Positions 29,750 to 39,357 of a DNA stretch of 64,000 bases are shown piece after piece. Within the stretch, counting starts at the first letter, position 1. Each line of letters begins with the position of its first letter. The translations under genes and the position numbers were made by a program. A model generated the notes under the pieces. It saw only the letters and a program-made list of their open reading frames with translations, was not told the origin of the DNA and did not search any database. This stretch comes from Desulfurococcus amylolyticus Z-533. GTDB lineage: Archaea > Thermoproteota > Thermoprotei_A > Sulfolobales > Desulfurococcaceae. The stretch is taken from assembly GCF_000513855.1 (NCBI RefSeq), contig NZ_KI911318.1:1117327-1181326 (forward strand). Direction: 5' to 3'.

Positions 29750-30803
29750 GGAGTACACTATACATGGGAAGCAAATATTGGATATCGTGCTTGATAAGCC
29801 CCTGAGTAGAGAGGTGTTTGCTGATTTATACAAGTATCTCTCCGATAATAACATCCAGCTAATACAGATAAGGGCAGTTCAGCCAGTGGTTAGGCTGATC
29901 AAGGTTGAAACCAGTTCCACCAGGTATAAGCTGGCTTTAACCATTCTCTCGATCATAATGATCGGGTTAACCGGCTACGGGTTATCCGAGTCCTTTCTAA
30001 GCCTGGAGAGACGTATTATTGCCTTACCTGAGTTATTATTCAACACTATAATATACACTTCCTTATTCATCGTGGTATTATTGATCCATGAATTTGGACA
30101 CATATATGTCAGCAGGAAATCAGGTTTCAAAATAGAGGGCCCCATACTTATTCCAGCCCCTCCGATACAGCTAGGATTCCTTGGAACATTTGGTGCAGTG
30201 ATATTTATGAAGATGCTTCCACCGTCTAGAAGAGACCTCGCTAAACTAGGTATCTCAGGGCCCCTAATGGGGTTCATCGCGGCGACAATAGTTGGACTCA
30301 TAGGGCTATACTTATCACCAGTTATCCCGGTTAGCAAAGCTATTGAAATGGTTGAGAGCGGCGGGCTATCTTATACGCCTATCTCAAGTATGCTTCTCCA
30401 AGTATTACTCATGATGCGGAGCAGTAGTGATATGGTTGTGATCATGCATCCACTACTCTTTATAGCATACGTAATGTACCTCATCACATTCCTGAATCTA
30501 CTTCCAATAGGACAGTTAGATGGTGGCCATGTTGTAAGATCCTTTACCAGTGGAGAGCATCATACAAGGATTGGGCTGGCAACCATATTATCAATATTCA
30601 TGATCAGTGTACTGCTGCTTCTCCAAGGCAACGAGGCCTACATGTTCTACCTAGGCCTCGGGATCGTAATGATATTGATATACATGTTTGTAGCCAGGGG
30701 ACAGCATCCAGGCTGGGCCAACCAGTATGATGACTCAAAGTGCCCTCTATGCCTGATATTATATGTAATGCTACTGATCCTAACCATGCCTCTACCGGCC
30801 TAA
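29646..30803 (+). CDS. M50-family intramembrane metalloprotease (site-2-protease-like)
   Basis: This 385-residue protein has a soluble N-terminal domain (~90 residues) and about seven hydrophobic helices. HEFGH (~residue 148) supplies two zinc ligands and the catalytic Glu, and [13 protein letters not shown] (~282) supplies the third ligand Asp. It would cleave membrane proteins within the bilayer. ATG 29646 is chosen because AAGGAGG stands seven bases upstream, even though this gives a 104-base overlap with rpoK. TTG 29706 is the alternative. A CPLC pair lies near the C-terminus. Confidence 0.85.
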   Translation: MDGKNWFQSENYSPQVLEEVLRRFSRAGVSAVEYREYTIHGKQILDIVLDKPLSREVFADLYKYLSDNNIQLIQIRAVQPVVRLIKVETSSTRYKLALTILSIIMIGLTGYGLSESFLSLERRIIALPELLFNTIIYTSLFIVVLLIHEFGHIYVSRKSGFKIEGPILIPAPPIQLGFLGTFGAVIFMKMLPPSRRDLAKLGISGPLMGFIAATIVGLIGLYLSPVIPVSKAIEMVESGGLSYTPISSMLLQVLLMMRSSSDMVVIMHPLLFIAYVMYLITFLNLLPIGQLDGGHVVRSFTSGEHHTRIGLATILSIFMISVLLLLQGNEAYMFYLGLGIVMILIYMFVARGQHPGWANQYDDSKCPLCLILYVMLLILTMPLPA

Positions 30804-30831
30804 CAATGCCTGTATAAGAGATAGGGGAGAG

Positions 30832-32871
30832 ATGGTGAGCAAGAGTATAAGGATATGGGATTTAAAGGGTAGGATACTCGTTATAGCTGAGAAACCTAAG
30901 GCAGCCAAGAAAATAGCCAGTGCCCTCTCCCCTACTCATAACGCGAAAAGAATTGGCTCCATTACCATCTACGAGGTTGACTCGTATAGTTCAAGCATAA
31001 TTATTGCTAGCTCGGTGGGACACCTCTACCAGCTGCACACAAGTCTAAGGGGGTACCCTGTATACAGCTATGAATGGATCCCGCTACATCTGACCGATCC
31101 AAGCAAGAAATATATAAGGGAGTACCTTGAAGTACTCGGGAAGCTTTGCCGTGGAGTAGACTACTATGTAAACGCATGTGACTACGATATAGAGGGAAGC
31201 GTCATAGGATATCTAATAATAAAGTTCAACGGCGACGAGAGAAAAGCCTTCAGAGCCAGGTTTTCTAGCTTAACAATAGAGGAGTTGAGAAAAGCCTTCA
31301 ATAATTTAACCAGGCTAGACTACGAGATGATAGAGGCTGGCCTATGTAGGCATGAGTTGGACTGGATATGGGGTATTAATGTAAGCCGTGCTCTCATGAA
31401 GGCTGTCGAGGACGCTGTGGGCGAGAGGATAATCCTCAGCGCTGGCAGAGTGCAAACCCCTACACTAAAATATGTTGTAGATAAAGTAGTTGAGAGAAAC
31501 CTATTCATACCACTACCCCAGTATAATATAAATATTACAGTGGAGAAGAATGGTGAAAAAATAAGGCTAGAGTATACTGGTAACCCGGTTGAAAAGGAAA
31601 GAGATGCAAGAGACATAGTGGAGAAAATAAGAGGATACAAGTATTTGATTGTAAGTAAAGTTGAGAAAAAACACCATATACTCCATCCACCACCCCCATT
31701 TAACCTCGGGGATCTACAGAAGGAGGCGGCTAGACTATACGGGTTCAGCCCAGCTGAAACCCAGTCCATAGCTGAGCAACTATACCTAGATGCTTTAATA
31801 AGCTATCCTAGGACGAACAGTCAGAAGCTTCCTCCAACACTAGACTACAGGAGGATACTGGAGAATATTTCATCGATAAAGAGTTATAGGAACCTTGTGG
31901 AAAGCCTTATATCTGAGACCAAAGGTGTGTTAACCCCCGTCGAAGGAGAGAAGGAGGATCCAGCCCATCCAGCAATCTACCCCACTGGGGTTGTCCCAGG
32001 AAGACTCACAGAGAAGCAGTGGGCTATATATGATCTCATAGTAAAAAGGTTTCTAGCAGTGTTTGCCCCACCAGCTAAAATAGTTTACTACGTAGTGAAG
32101 GCTACCACACCGTCACACGAATACGTATTCGAGACAAAGGGGCAGGTTATAGAGGAGTATGGTTGGTTGAAGTATTATAATTTCCACAACTACCATGCAG
32201 GCAAGATACCTGTATTAAAGGAGGGGGAGTTATTAAATATTGTAAAGGCCACGGCTAGCGAATCATATACGAAGCCTCCTAAAAGGCTCACAAAAACAGA
32301 TCTATTAAGGTGGATGGAGAGCGTTGAGATAGGTACGGAAGCTACGAGGGCACAGATAATTGAGAAACTCTTCGAAAGAAAATACTTATACCAACACCAA
32401 AAATCCAGCGGTATAGACGTATCCGAGATAGGCTTTGGAGTTGTAGAGATCCTCGAGAAGTTCTTCCCGGATCTCCTCAGCGTCGAACTAACACGTAAGT
32501 TCGAGAAGGAGATGGACAGCATAAGGAGCGGGGTTAAGAAGAGGAGCGAGGTACTGGAGGAGGCGAGAAGGGTTCTCACCGAGCTACTCGGTAAATTTGA
32601 TAGAAACAGAATTGAGGCAGGGAAACAACTGGCTTTAAGGTTGAAAATAATCCAGAACACAAGAAAGTGTCGCGTCAGCTCATGTTATCGCGAAGGAGTC
32701 GTTAATGGACTTTGCAGCCACCACGCTAACGCAGTTAAACTAGTACGTGAATACTATGGCGAGTGGAGTAGAAGGAAAGACATTACTTTCAACGAGTATA
32801 TTGATAAGTTAAGGAAGTCTAAGTTGACTGGTAAATGGGTTAAGGAGGTTATAGAGTCTGAGCTAACTTAG
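30832..32871 (+). CDS. topA: DNA topoisomerase I (type IA)
   Basis: This 679-residue enzyme relaxes negatively supercoiled DNA. The Toprim domain begins LVIAEKPKAAKKIASAL (~residue 17) with the acidic DYDIEGSVIGY (~118). The active-site Tyr lies in DALISYPRTNSQ (~320). GTEATRAQIIEKL (~500) is also typical. The C-terminal zinc-finger array of bacterial enzymes is reduced to one possible site, CRVSSC...CSHH (~615-632). There is no helicase domain, so it is not reverse gyrase. It begins 28 bases after the protease gene. Confidence 0.92.
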   Translation: MVSKSIRIWDLKGRILVIAEKPKAAKKIASALSPTHNAKRIGSITIYEVDSYSSSIIIASSVGHLYQLHTSLRGYPVYSYEWIPLHLTDPSKKYIREYLEVLGKLCRGVDYYVNACDYDIEGSVIGYLIIKFNGDERKAFRARFSSLTIEELRKAFNNLTRLDYEMIEAGLCRHELDWIWGINVSRALMKAVEDAVGERIILSAGRVQTPTLKYVVDKVVERNLFIPLPQYNINITVEKNGEKIRLEYTGNPVEKERDARDIVEKIRGYKYLIVSKVEKKHHILHPPPPFNLGDLQKEAARLYGFSPAETQSIAEQLYLDALISYPRTNSQKLPPTLDYRRILENISSIKSYRNLVESLISETKGVLTPVEGEKEDPAHPAIYPTGVVPGRLTEKQWAIYDLIVKRFLAVFAPPAKIVYYVVKATTPSHEYVFETKGQVIEEYGWLKYYNFHNYHAGKIPVLKEGELLNIVKATASESYTKPPKRLTKTDLLRWMESVEIGTEATRAQIIEKLFERKYLYQHQKSSGIDVSEIGFGVVEILEKFFPDLLSVELTRKFEKEMDSIRSGVKKRSEVLEEARRVLTELLGKFDRNRIEAGKQLALRLKIIQNTRKCRVSSCYREGVVNGLCSHHANAVKLVREYYGEWSRRKDITFNEYIDKLRKSKLTGKWVKEVIESELT

Positions 32872-33197
32872 CTTCCATGAGTATAGCATCCACATGTCCA
32901 CCTGTTCTGACCGGAAAACCGTAGGAGTTCAGGTCCCATATAGGTTTATATAAGCTGGTTTCATCTCTTCATCCTTGTTTCCCCTGTATCCTGCTTGGGC
33001 TTGTATACGGCTTGAGGGCGTCCACTGGCGCAATGGAGCCCGTGCATCTTGAATTAAGGGATTTAAGGAATAGATTCATGCATGCGATTACATTCTTCAA
33101 TAAAAGAATTCAGTAGTAAACCTATATGAAAGCGGAAACAACATACCGAGGCGGGAAACGGAAAGGGGTATGGTTTCTAATCGTGAAAAACACTATG
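32872..33197. other. Intergenic region with TnpB tail remnant and a hairpin
   Basis: This 326-base gap between topA and the convergent pyrophosphatase gene contains a TnpB C-terminal remnant (listed separately, 32929-33060). It also holds a hairpin, CATACC pairing with GGTATG, around ~33145-33172, just beyond the pyrophosphatase stop. The hairpin includes GGCGGGAAACGG and could act as a terminator or processing signal. I see no intact gene. Confidence 0.5.
32929..33060 (-). pseudogene. tnpB: TnpB C-terminal remnant
   Basis: The minus strand reads DARAPLRQWTPSSR followed by IQAQAGYRGNKDEEMKPAYI and NLYGT-stop (TGA at 32931-32929). The last ~25 residues match the tail of the remnant at 27.25-27.33 kb almost residue for residue. 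A CGG-TTTT-CCG hairpin follows the stop. No N-terminal or nuclease part is present. Confidence 0.65.
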
Positions 33198-33752
33198 TTA
33201 GCCTTTGGCCCTATTAATTGCGTCATTAATTCTCTTTAAGGCTTCCTCTCTTCCTTTCCACCCTACTACTTTAACCCATTTACCAGGTTCCAGCTCCTTA
33301 TAGTGCTCGAAGAAATGCTTTATCCTCTGCTTAACTGCCTCAGGTAGGTCTCCTACATCTCTTATATTACTATACCTCGGGTCTACTTTATCAACTGGGA
33401 CAGCCAAAATCTTCGCATCCCTTCCCTTTTCATCCTCTGTTTCTAAGACTCCTATAGGCCTTACCTTTATAACTGAGCCAGGTATTAGAGGCTCGCTTGA
33501 TACAACCAGGACATCAACCGGGTCTCCATCTTCTTCCAACGTACCGGGTATGAAACCGTAGTTGAATGGATATACCATTGAAGTATACAGTATTCTATCA
33601 ACCATTAAAACCCCTGTCTCCTTATCCAGTTCATACTTGACTCCACTGTTAACCGGGATCTCTATAACCACATATACTTCCTCAGGGGCTTTAGAACCAG
33701 GACCGAGCTTACTGTATTGGCTCATGACTCCTGCACCCCCAATTGCGGACAC
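33198..33752 (-). CDS. ppa: Inorganic pyrophosphatase (class A)
   Basis: The enzyme hydrolyses pyrophosphate to drive biosynthesis. Family motifs are [20 protein letters not shown] (~residue 28), [20 protein letters not shown] (~61, including the DxDxxD-type metal site DGDPVDVLV) and [19 protein letters not shown] (~108). The frame begins at GTG 33752, and ATG 33725 ([10 protein letters not shown]) is an equally good start. The length of 175-184 residues is normal. The gene stands alone, with a hairpin past its end. Confidence 0.93.
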   Translation of the reverse strand: MSAIGGAGVMSQYSKLGPGSKAPEEVYVVIEIPVNSGVKYELDKETGVLMVDRILYTSMVYPFNYGFIPGTLEEDGDPVDVLVVSSEPLIPGSVIKVRPIGVLETEDEKGRDAKILAVPVDKVDPRYSNIRDVGDLPEAVKQRIKHFFEHYKELEPGKWVKVVGWKGREEALKRINDAINRAKG

Positions 33753-33806
33753 TATTCTAGGGATTAAATACCGTAGAGAATAAAAAGTATTCTCTATTAG
33801 TTAAGC

Positions 33807-34220
33807 TCATAGTTTCAGCAGTATTGTTACAGGAATACCCTCCCTGACAACCACGGTTATCCTGCTAGGTACTTCAACAGTGGTCCATGGCTCAAGCGAT
33901 TTCCTGAGGTTTTGAAGTGTTAGAATAGTCGTGTTTATCTTCTCGATGGCCTCCTCTATTGCCTTGAGCTCTGTAAGTGGATCAGGGTTTATAAGTATCT
34001 TAGCATCTTTCAAATCTATTTCCTTACCGCTTACCAGGACCTCCTCTCCTAAGAGGTTCTTGAATGTCTCCCTCAACTTTTTCACTTGTTCAGCCCTCAC
34101 ACGTGCGTCTTCAAGTTTCTTCAGGTTTTCTGCCAGCTGTTGTTTCAGTAATGCTATTGTATCATCTATCATCTTTAATATATCCTTGAATGAAGAAACC
34201 TCCTTTATCACGATACTCAA
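33807..34220 (-). CDS. Coiled-coil protein, prefoldin-like
   Basis: Starting at TTG 34220, preceded by AGGTGG, the protein has ~137 residues. It has two helices (KDILKMIDDTIALLKQQLAE and LTELKAIEEAIEKINTTILT) separated by a short beta region with LLGEEVLVSGKEIDLKD, then a beta tail VEVPSRITVVVREGIPVTIL. The coil-hairpin-coil order resembles prefoldin, but the beta tail is unusual and I cannot assign it. The frame is open to 34289, but the extra N-terminus overlaps the A/T-rich promoter region. Confidence 0.55.
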   Translation of the reverse strand: MSIVIKEVSSFKDILKMIDDTIALLKQQLAENLKKLEDARVRAEQVKKLRETFKNLLGEEVLVSGKEIDLKDAKILINPDPLTELKAIEEAIEKINTTILTLQNLRKSLEPWTTVEVPSRITVVVREGIPVTILLKL

Positions 34221-34489
34221 TTTGCTCCACCTGATATATTTATTTGGGATCAAAGCAAATAAATAAATCTTTCCTAACCAGCTAACCACGAAATCCCTTG
34301 TGTCTCCATAGCATTAGATAATATTTAGGGAGCCAGCCTAGAATTTGCAAGGAGCCAGTACTTATAGATTTTGCTTTGAAAGCGGAAAGAACATTAAGCA
34401 GCCTATAAAACTCCAAACTATAAAACAAAAACAGCATGACACATCATGTATTCCAAGGAGGTTTTCCTTAAAAATACCTTGGGTGAACC

Positions 34490-35365
34490 CTATACAAGGA
34501 TCTTGCTTAATAACTGGTGTATCTGTGACGGGGTATCCGCTACAGGTATTCCGGCTTCTTCAAGGCTACTCCTCTTGGAAGCATAGTCGCCTATACCCAT
34601 CGATATTATTGCACCGGCGTGACCCATCCTTTTCCCTGGTGGGGCGGTTCTACCAGCTATATATGCAACAACCGGTTTCCTCCCATCATACTGACTGTAG
34701 AATCTAGCAAACCTCTCCTCAGCATCGCCGCCTATCTCCCCGATTAACACGACTGCATCTGTTGAATCATCTTTGGAGAACATCTTGAATACATCAATGA
34801 AGTCTAACCCTGTAACCGGGTCTCCACCCAATCCCAGAACTGTTGAAACCCCGTAACCCTGTTTGATAAGCTCCCTAGCTACCTCGTATGTTAACGTACC
34901 GCTTCTTGAGACAATGCCTATTCTACCAGGTTTAAACACATGCGATGGCATTATACCTAGCTTTGCCTCACCAACCGTCATTATTCCAGGTGTATTAGGT
35001 CCAATAAGTGTGACAGAACGGCTTCTAGCATAGTTCACAAACCTGAGTTCGTCGTGTAGAGGTATGCCCTCTGTGATAACCACTATGGTTTTAACACCAT
35101 TGTCCACTGCCTCGTAGACAGCGTCACTGGCGAACCTGGCTGGAACAAATATTATACTTGCATCAATAGTCCCCTGCTCTCTAATGGCTTCATTTATAGA
35201 GTTATACACTGGAACCCCATGGACATATGTTCCCCCTTTACCGGGTGAGGTACCTGCAACTATCTTGGTACCATACTCCAGCATGAGCTTCGTGTGGAAC
35301 CCACCCTCCCTACCTGTTATCCCTTGAACCAGTACCCTGGTCCTTGAGTCGACTATTATACCCAT
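34490..35365 (-). CDS. sucD: Succinyl-CoA synthetase alpha subunit (ADP/GDP-forming)
   Basis: This 291-residue subunit binds CoA and carries the phosphohistidine. It shows [20 protein letters not shown] (~residue 10), [10 protein letters not shown] (~49), IGPNTPGIM (~115) and [18 protein letters not shown] (~238), the last with the active His in GHAGAI. It lies two bases after the beta-subunit gene. The pair makes succinyl-CoA, or ATP in the reverse direction, and in fermentative archaea may also act on other acyl-CoAs. Confidence 0.95.
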   Translation of the reverse strand: MGIIVDSRTRVLVQGITGREGGFHTKLMLEYGTKIVAGTSPGKGGTYVHGVPVYNSINEAIREQGTIDASIIFVPARFASDAVYEAVDNGVKTIVVITEGIPLHDELRFVNYARSRSVTLIGPNTPGIMTVGEAKLGIMPSHVFKPGRIGIVSRSGTLTYEVARELIKQGYGVSTVLGLGGDPVTGLDFIDVFKMFSKDDSTDAVVLIGEIGGDAEERFARFYSQYDGRKPVVAYIAGRTAPPGKRMGHAGAIISMGIGDYASKRSSLEEAGIPVADTPSQIHQLLSKILV

Positions 35366-35367
35366 CT

Positions 35368-36507
35368 TCAGCCCACCCCCCTGACTAATTGGATAATCCT
35401 TAATACTGCTTCATCCATCTCCGTGTAAACAGTTATACCATGCTCAATAAGTATCCTCCTGCCCTCCTCCTCATTGGTGCCAAGCATTCTAACCACGATG
35501 GGTTTAGCCACCTTGGTTTCACTTAGGGCTTCAACGATTCCAGAGGCCACTTCATCGCACCTGGTTATACCGCCAAATATATTGACTAACACTGCCTTGA
35601 CCCTTGGATGGGTGACCACTATTTTAACTGCCTCCCTGACCCTCTCACGCGTAGCACCCCCACCAATATCGAGGAAGTTGGCTGGTCTCCCACCATAATG
35701 TAGAATCGAGTCCATGGTGGCCATTGTTAACCCGGCTCCATTACTTATCACCCCTATGTCTCCATCAAGCTCGACATAATTGAAGTCGAGTTGCTTAGCT
35801 ACTTTCTCATAGGGGGTAGCATCCCTCCCGTATAAAGGCTGAAGATCGGGGTGCCTGTATAAGCTGTTATCATCTATGATTATCTTTGCATCCAGCGCTG
35901 TAAGCCTCCCATCACACGTGTAGGCTAAGGGATTGAACTCCACTAGTTCCGCGTCATAGTCCATCATTATTTTATACATAGCTCTCATGATGTTGTCGAG
36001 CTGTCCTAGTTTATCCCATTGAAGACCAAGGAACCCAAGTGCATGCCTAGCCATGTAGCCACTATATCCTATGAACGGGTCTACGGGTATCCTGAGTATT
36101 TTATCAGGGTGTTTTCTAGCTAGCTCCTCTATTTCAACACCGCCCATACCTGAGGCAAGGTAGACTAGTTTTCTAGTAGCCCTATCAACAGTGAGAGACA
36201 TGTAAAGCTCTCTACTGATACACACAGCCTCCTCCACCAGTATTTTTTCAACCCTCTCACCCTTAATGCTCATCGAGAAGAGCTCCCTCGCCTTCGTAAG
36301 GGCCTCCTCCAGGTTACTAGCCTTCTTTACTCCACCGGCCAGGCCTCTACCGCCCACGAGCACCTGGGATTTTAATACTACTGTCCCCGTGTTCAACTCT
36401 CTATATGCCTTATCCACATCCTCAACACTTGTTGCAAGGATGCCTCTAGGGGTCTCAATACCATACTTCCTAGCTATCTCCTTACCTTCATACTCATACA
36501 GTTTCAT
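35368..36507 (-). CDS. sucC: Succinyl-CoA synthetase beta subunit
   Basis: The subunit has an ATP-grasp domain (MKLYEYEGKEIARKYGI, then VVLKSQVLVGGRGLAGGVKK at ~40) and a CoA-ligase domain (DIGGGATRERVREAVKIV ~280, and VNIFGGITRCDEVA ~308). The frame begins at ATG 36519, but MKLYEYEGK at ATG 36507 matches the usual N-terminus, so I set the start there (379 residues). It is translated first and coupled to sucD. Confidence 0.94.
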   Translation of the reverse strand: MKLYEYEGKEIARKYGIETPRGILATSVEDVDKAYRELNTGTVVLKSQVLVGGRGLAGGVKKASNLEEALTKARELFSMSIKGERVEKILVEEAVCISRELYMSLTVDRATRKLVYLASGMGGVEIEELARKHPDKILRIPVDPFIGYSGYMARHALGFLGLQWDKLGQLDNIMRAMYKIMMDYDAELVEFNPLAYTCDGRLTALDAKIIIDDNSLYRHPDLQPLYGRDATPYEKVAKQLDFNYVELDGDIGVISNGAGLTMATMDSILHYGGRPANFLDIGGGATRERVREAVKIVVTHPRVKAVLVNIFGGITRCDEVASGIVEALSETKVAKPIVVRMLGTNEEEGRRILIEHGITVYTEMDEAVLRIIQLVRGVG

Positions 36508-36519
36508 ACAGGACCCCAT

Positions 36520-37034
36520 AGTTTAAGATACTTGGCAAGGATTTAAAGCACGCATGTGTGATCCGATCTTTTACCAGCCATAATATCATTCTTAGAGGAC
36601 TCAACATTGTTCAAAATTCACAATGTGTTAACCAGGTGCTGAAATAACCAAGTGTTTCAAGCAACCACTAGATACCTGCCCATAGTAATTGATACCCATA
36701 CTTGGAGATCGCGATGCGATGTTTTGTCAGGTAGAATATAGGGCCACACTTAGTAGGATAGAGAAGATTGTGTTTCACCATAGCATACTCATAGTAAGGC
36801 ATATAATTGTCGACATAACGCTAAACCTAGCAGCGATGAAAACCCGAAGGAAGACTAACAGATATCATTGCACCGAAAAACACTGATACTATTAACTACA
36901 CCCAATAGTATTGGAGCAGTGGAGAAGATTGTTACAACTGAAAGCCTCGCCCTCTAGGGCAGGGAAGAGGTCAGTGAAACCAGCCGGCGATCCTGACCTC
37001 AGCAATCCTAGTTGATTTTAAGACAGAATCTTAG
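36520..37034. other. Gene-free region with IS605 relics
   Basis: This 515-base gap between sucC and tRNA-Leu has no credible gene. It holds a short inverted repeat ACATTGT/ACAATGT (36604-36626) with a nine-base loop and an IS605-type right end at 36940-36975. The stretch between them (~36680-36900) may be decayed element sequence, but no protein match can be read. Confidence 0.5.
36940..36975 (+). mobile_element. IS200/IS605 right-end remnant
   Basis: GAAAGCCTCGCCCTCTAGGG followed by CAGGGAAGAGGTCAG is the characteristic 3' end of TnpB-bearing IS605 elements. A CCCT-CT-AGGG hairpin precedes the conserved GGTCAG. No open reading frame of TnpB remains upstream. Confidence 0.6.
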
Positions 37035-37119
37035 TGCGGGGGGTGGGATTTGAACCCACGCAGGCCTACGCCACCGGGTCCTCAACCCGACCCCTTTGGC
37101 CAAGCTCGGGCACCCCCGC
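37035..37119 (-). tRNA. tRNA-Leu(GAG)
   Basis: On the minus strand GCGGGGG pairs with CCCCCGC. The long variable arm (GGTGGCGTAGGCCTGC region) marks a class II tRNA. Anticodon loop TTGAGGA in the stem TCGGG/CCCGG gives anticodon GAG. There is no intron. Length is 85 bases. Confidence 0.94.
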
Positions 37120-37187
37120 ACCGGTTTGAATTATGGTATGGCAGGGTTTTAATGTTTTTCACTTTATACTTATATACCTGATGTAGC

Positions 37188-37742
37188 ATGATGTACATTG
37201 AGGTCGATCCAGGCGAATATCACGTCCTGCATCCAAGGCCGGTGTACTTGATAGTGTCTAGGAGTAGTAGTGGAAGACTCAACGTTATGGCTGCCTCCTG
37301 GGTTTCACCAATCAGTGATGAACCATTCCTAGTGGCTGTCTCGATTTGGAGCAAAAGCCTTACCCATGAGTACATCACTGAGACGGGTGAGTTCACTATA
37401 AACGTGCTCAGCGAGGAACATGCGGACCTGGCCTATAGAGCTGGAAGCGTTAGTGGAAGGGAAAGAGATAAATGGAGGGAACTAGGCTTAAACCCTTATC
37501 CCTCAAAACATATATCTACACCAGGAATTAACGGAGCATTAGGTATACTAGAATGCATAGTGGAGAATAAGGTACCTGTTGGAGAATCCGTGTTATTCAT
37601 AGCTAGTGTGAAAGCTATTCATGTGAGAAGAGATTTATATGTAAGATATGGATGGAACCTGGACAAGGCTAGAATACTCATGCATAACAGTGGGAGAGTA
37701 TTCACTATTAATGGGAAATTGATTCTGGTGGAAAAGAAGTAA
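37188..37742 (+). CDS. Flavin reductase-like domain protein
   Basis: This 184-residue protein has the FMN-binding split-barrel pattern of the flavin reductase family: VYLIVSRSSSGRLNVMAASW (~residue 18), SDEPFLVAVSIWSKSLTHEY (~45), ETGEFTINVLSEEH (~67) and a Cys/Glu-containing ALGILECIVENKVPVGESVL (~117). It would bind FMN or reduce flavin with NAD(P)H; its partner is unknown. It stands alone with a T-rich promoter area. Confidence 0.8.
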   Translation: MMYIEVDPGEYHVLHPRPVYLIVSRSSSGRLNVMAASWVSPISDEPFLVAVSIWSKSLTHEYITETGEFTINVLSEEHADLAYRAGSVSGRERDKWRELGLNPYPSKHISTPGINGALGILECIVENKVPVGESVLFIASVKAIHVRRDLYVRYGWNLDKARILMHNSGRVFTINGKLILVEKK

Positions 37743-37839
37743 TTGTTCACTCTTCCAACCAGGTTATTAAGGTATACTGTCCTTGATTCTCTGGGCCGGG
37801 TTCTAATCTTTTTAAGTATACATATGTTATTATATTTAC

Positions 37840-38532
37840 GTGATAGAAATGCCTAGGGTTAGAACCCATTTAGTTACATGGGATGAGATAGTAGAGTGGT
37901 CAATGAGCTTGGCCAGGATTATAAGGGAGAACGGGTACAAACCCGAGCTCGTTGTAGCTGTTTCAAGAGGGGGATTCGTCCCCGCGAGGCTCATATGCGA
38001 TTTCCTGGGCGTGGAAAACCTGGCCAGTATTCAAAGCCAGCACTGGACTGAGGCAGCTAAAGCCGAGGAAAGAGCCGTACTCAAATATCCCTTCAAGCTC
38101 GACGCATCAGGGATGAAGGTACTGGTTGTGGATGACATCGTGGATACAGGCGAGACATTAAGGTTGGCTAGGGATTATATAAGGGATAACTGGAGCCCGC
38201 TCGAGGTTAAAACAGCAGCACTGCAATGGATAAGCCCTGTAGCTAAGTATAAGCCAGACTACTACTACTTAGAGGTAAAGGAGTGGATATGGTTCCAATA
38301 CCCCTGGACCAGGCTGGAGGACACTTATCAATTCATTAAAAGAATGATGAGCGAAACATATAAGGAAACTGGTAAAAAAGAATGGAGCTATAAGGAGATA
38401 ATAGATGGCTTCAAGGAATGGTATGGGATAGATGTTGGAGATATGTATTATAGAGAGGCGCTAAGGATTCTACTAGAGAAAGACATCGTAAAGTATGATC
38501 CAGGCAGAGACAAGTACTTATTGAAGGTGTGA
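37840..38532 (+). CDS. Purine phosphoribosyltransferase
   Basis: This 230-residue protein has the type I PRTase fold. The PRPP-binding motif VLVVDDIVDTGET is at ~residue 105, and the pyrophosphate loop VAVSRGGFVPARL at ~41. A C-terminal extension (KEWSYKEIIDGFKEWYGID) is helical. The start is GTG 37840 or ATG 37849. It lies three bases before the methylthioadenosine phosphorylase gene, so it probably converts adenine or hypoxanthine released by that enzyme to nucleotide. The base specificity is inferred. Confidence 0.82.
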   Translation: MIEMPRVRTHLVTWDEIVEWSMSLARIIRENGYKPELVVAVSRGGFVPARLICDFLGVENLASIQSQHWTEAAKAEERAVLKYPFKLDASGMKVLVVDDIVDTGETLRLARDYIRDNWSPLEVKTAALQWISPVAKYKPDYYYLEVKEWIWFQYPWTRLEDTYQFIKRMMSETYKETGKKEWSYKEIIDGFKEWYGIDVGDMYYREALRILLEKDIVKYDPGRDKYLLKV

Positions 38533-38535
38533 GAA

Positions 38536-39357
38536 ATGCTGGTCGAGCCCTCTGTGAAAGCCAGCATAGCTATTATAGGGGGAAGCGGGGTATACGATCT
38601 CCCAGGTCTAAGTAATATAAGAGAGTACAAGGTCTATACCCCATACGGTGCTCCCAGCGATAACATAATAATCGGTGAGCTACGGGGCAAAACCATAGCA
38701 TTCCTACCTAGGCATGGCAGGGGACATAAGATACCGCCCCATAGAATAAACTATAGGGCGAACATATGGGCCCTGAAGAGTATTGGTGTGAAGTGGGTGA
38801 TAGCTGTATCAGCTGTGGGAAGCCTTAGGGAAGACTATAGGCCAGGAGACTTTGTAATACCAGATCAATTCATAGACATGACAAAGGGAGTTAGGGACTT
38901 CACGTTCTTCGAGGGTGGAAGAGTTGCACATGTAAGTATGGCCGACCCATTCTGTGAACACCTCAGGAAGAAAATACTCGAGGCAGCCGCGAGACACCCA
39001 GATATAAGGATACATGAAAAGGGAACATACATATGTATAGAGGGGCCTAGATTCAGTACAAGGGCTGAGAGTAGGGTTTGGAAGGAGGTATTTAAAGCCG
39101 ATGTGATAGGGATGACCCTCGTGCCGGAGGTCAACCTGGCATGTGAGGCACAGTTATGCTATGCAACAATAGCAATGGTCACAGACTACGATGTATGGGC
39201 TGAAAAACCCGTTACAGCCGAGGAAGTCATGAAAACAATGAGAGAGAACACTATTAAAATCCAGAGACTATTACCGGATATAATAGAGCTATTGAAAGAC
39301 GAGCCACGTGGAGAGGAGTGTAGCTGTTGCAGGAGCCTGGAGACAGCTTTAATGTAG
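38536..39357 (+). CDS. S-methyl-5'-thioadenosine phosphorylase
   Basis: This 273-residue enzyme splits methylthioadenosine into adenine and methylthioribose-phosphate. It shows [12 protein letters not shown] (~residue 13), [20 protein letters not shown] (~56), VSAVGSL (~92) and [14 protein letters not shown] (~158). The C-terminus carries CSCC, comparable to the stabilising CxC disulfide motif of Sulfolobus MTAP II. The coupling with the phosphoribosyltransferase gene makes a purine-salvage pair. It overlaps the next gene by 31 bases. Confidence 0.92.
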   Translation: MLVEPSVKASIAIIGGSGVYDLPGLSNIREYKVYTPYGAPSDNIIIGELRGKTIAFLPRHGRGHKIPPHRINYRANIWALKSIGVKWVIAVSAVGSLREDYRPGDFVIPDQFIDMTKGVRDFTFFEGGRVAHVSMADPFCEHLRKKILEAAARHPDIRIHEKGTYICIEGPRFSTRAESRVWKEVFKADVIGMTLVPEVNLACEAQLCYATIAMVTDYDVWAEKPVTAEEVMKTMRENTIKIQRLLPDIIELLKDEPRGEECSCCRSLETALM

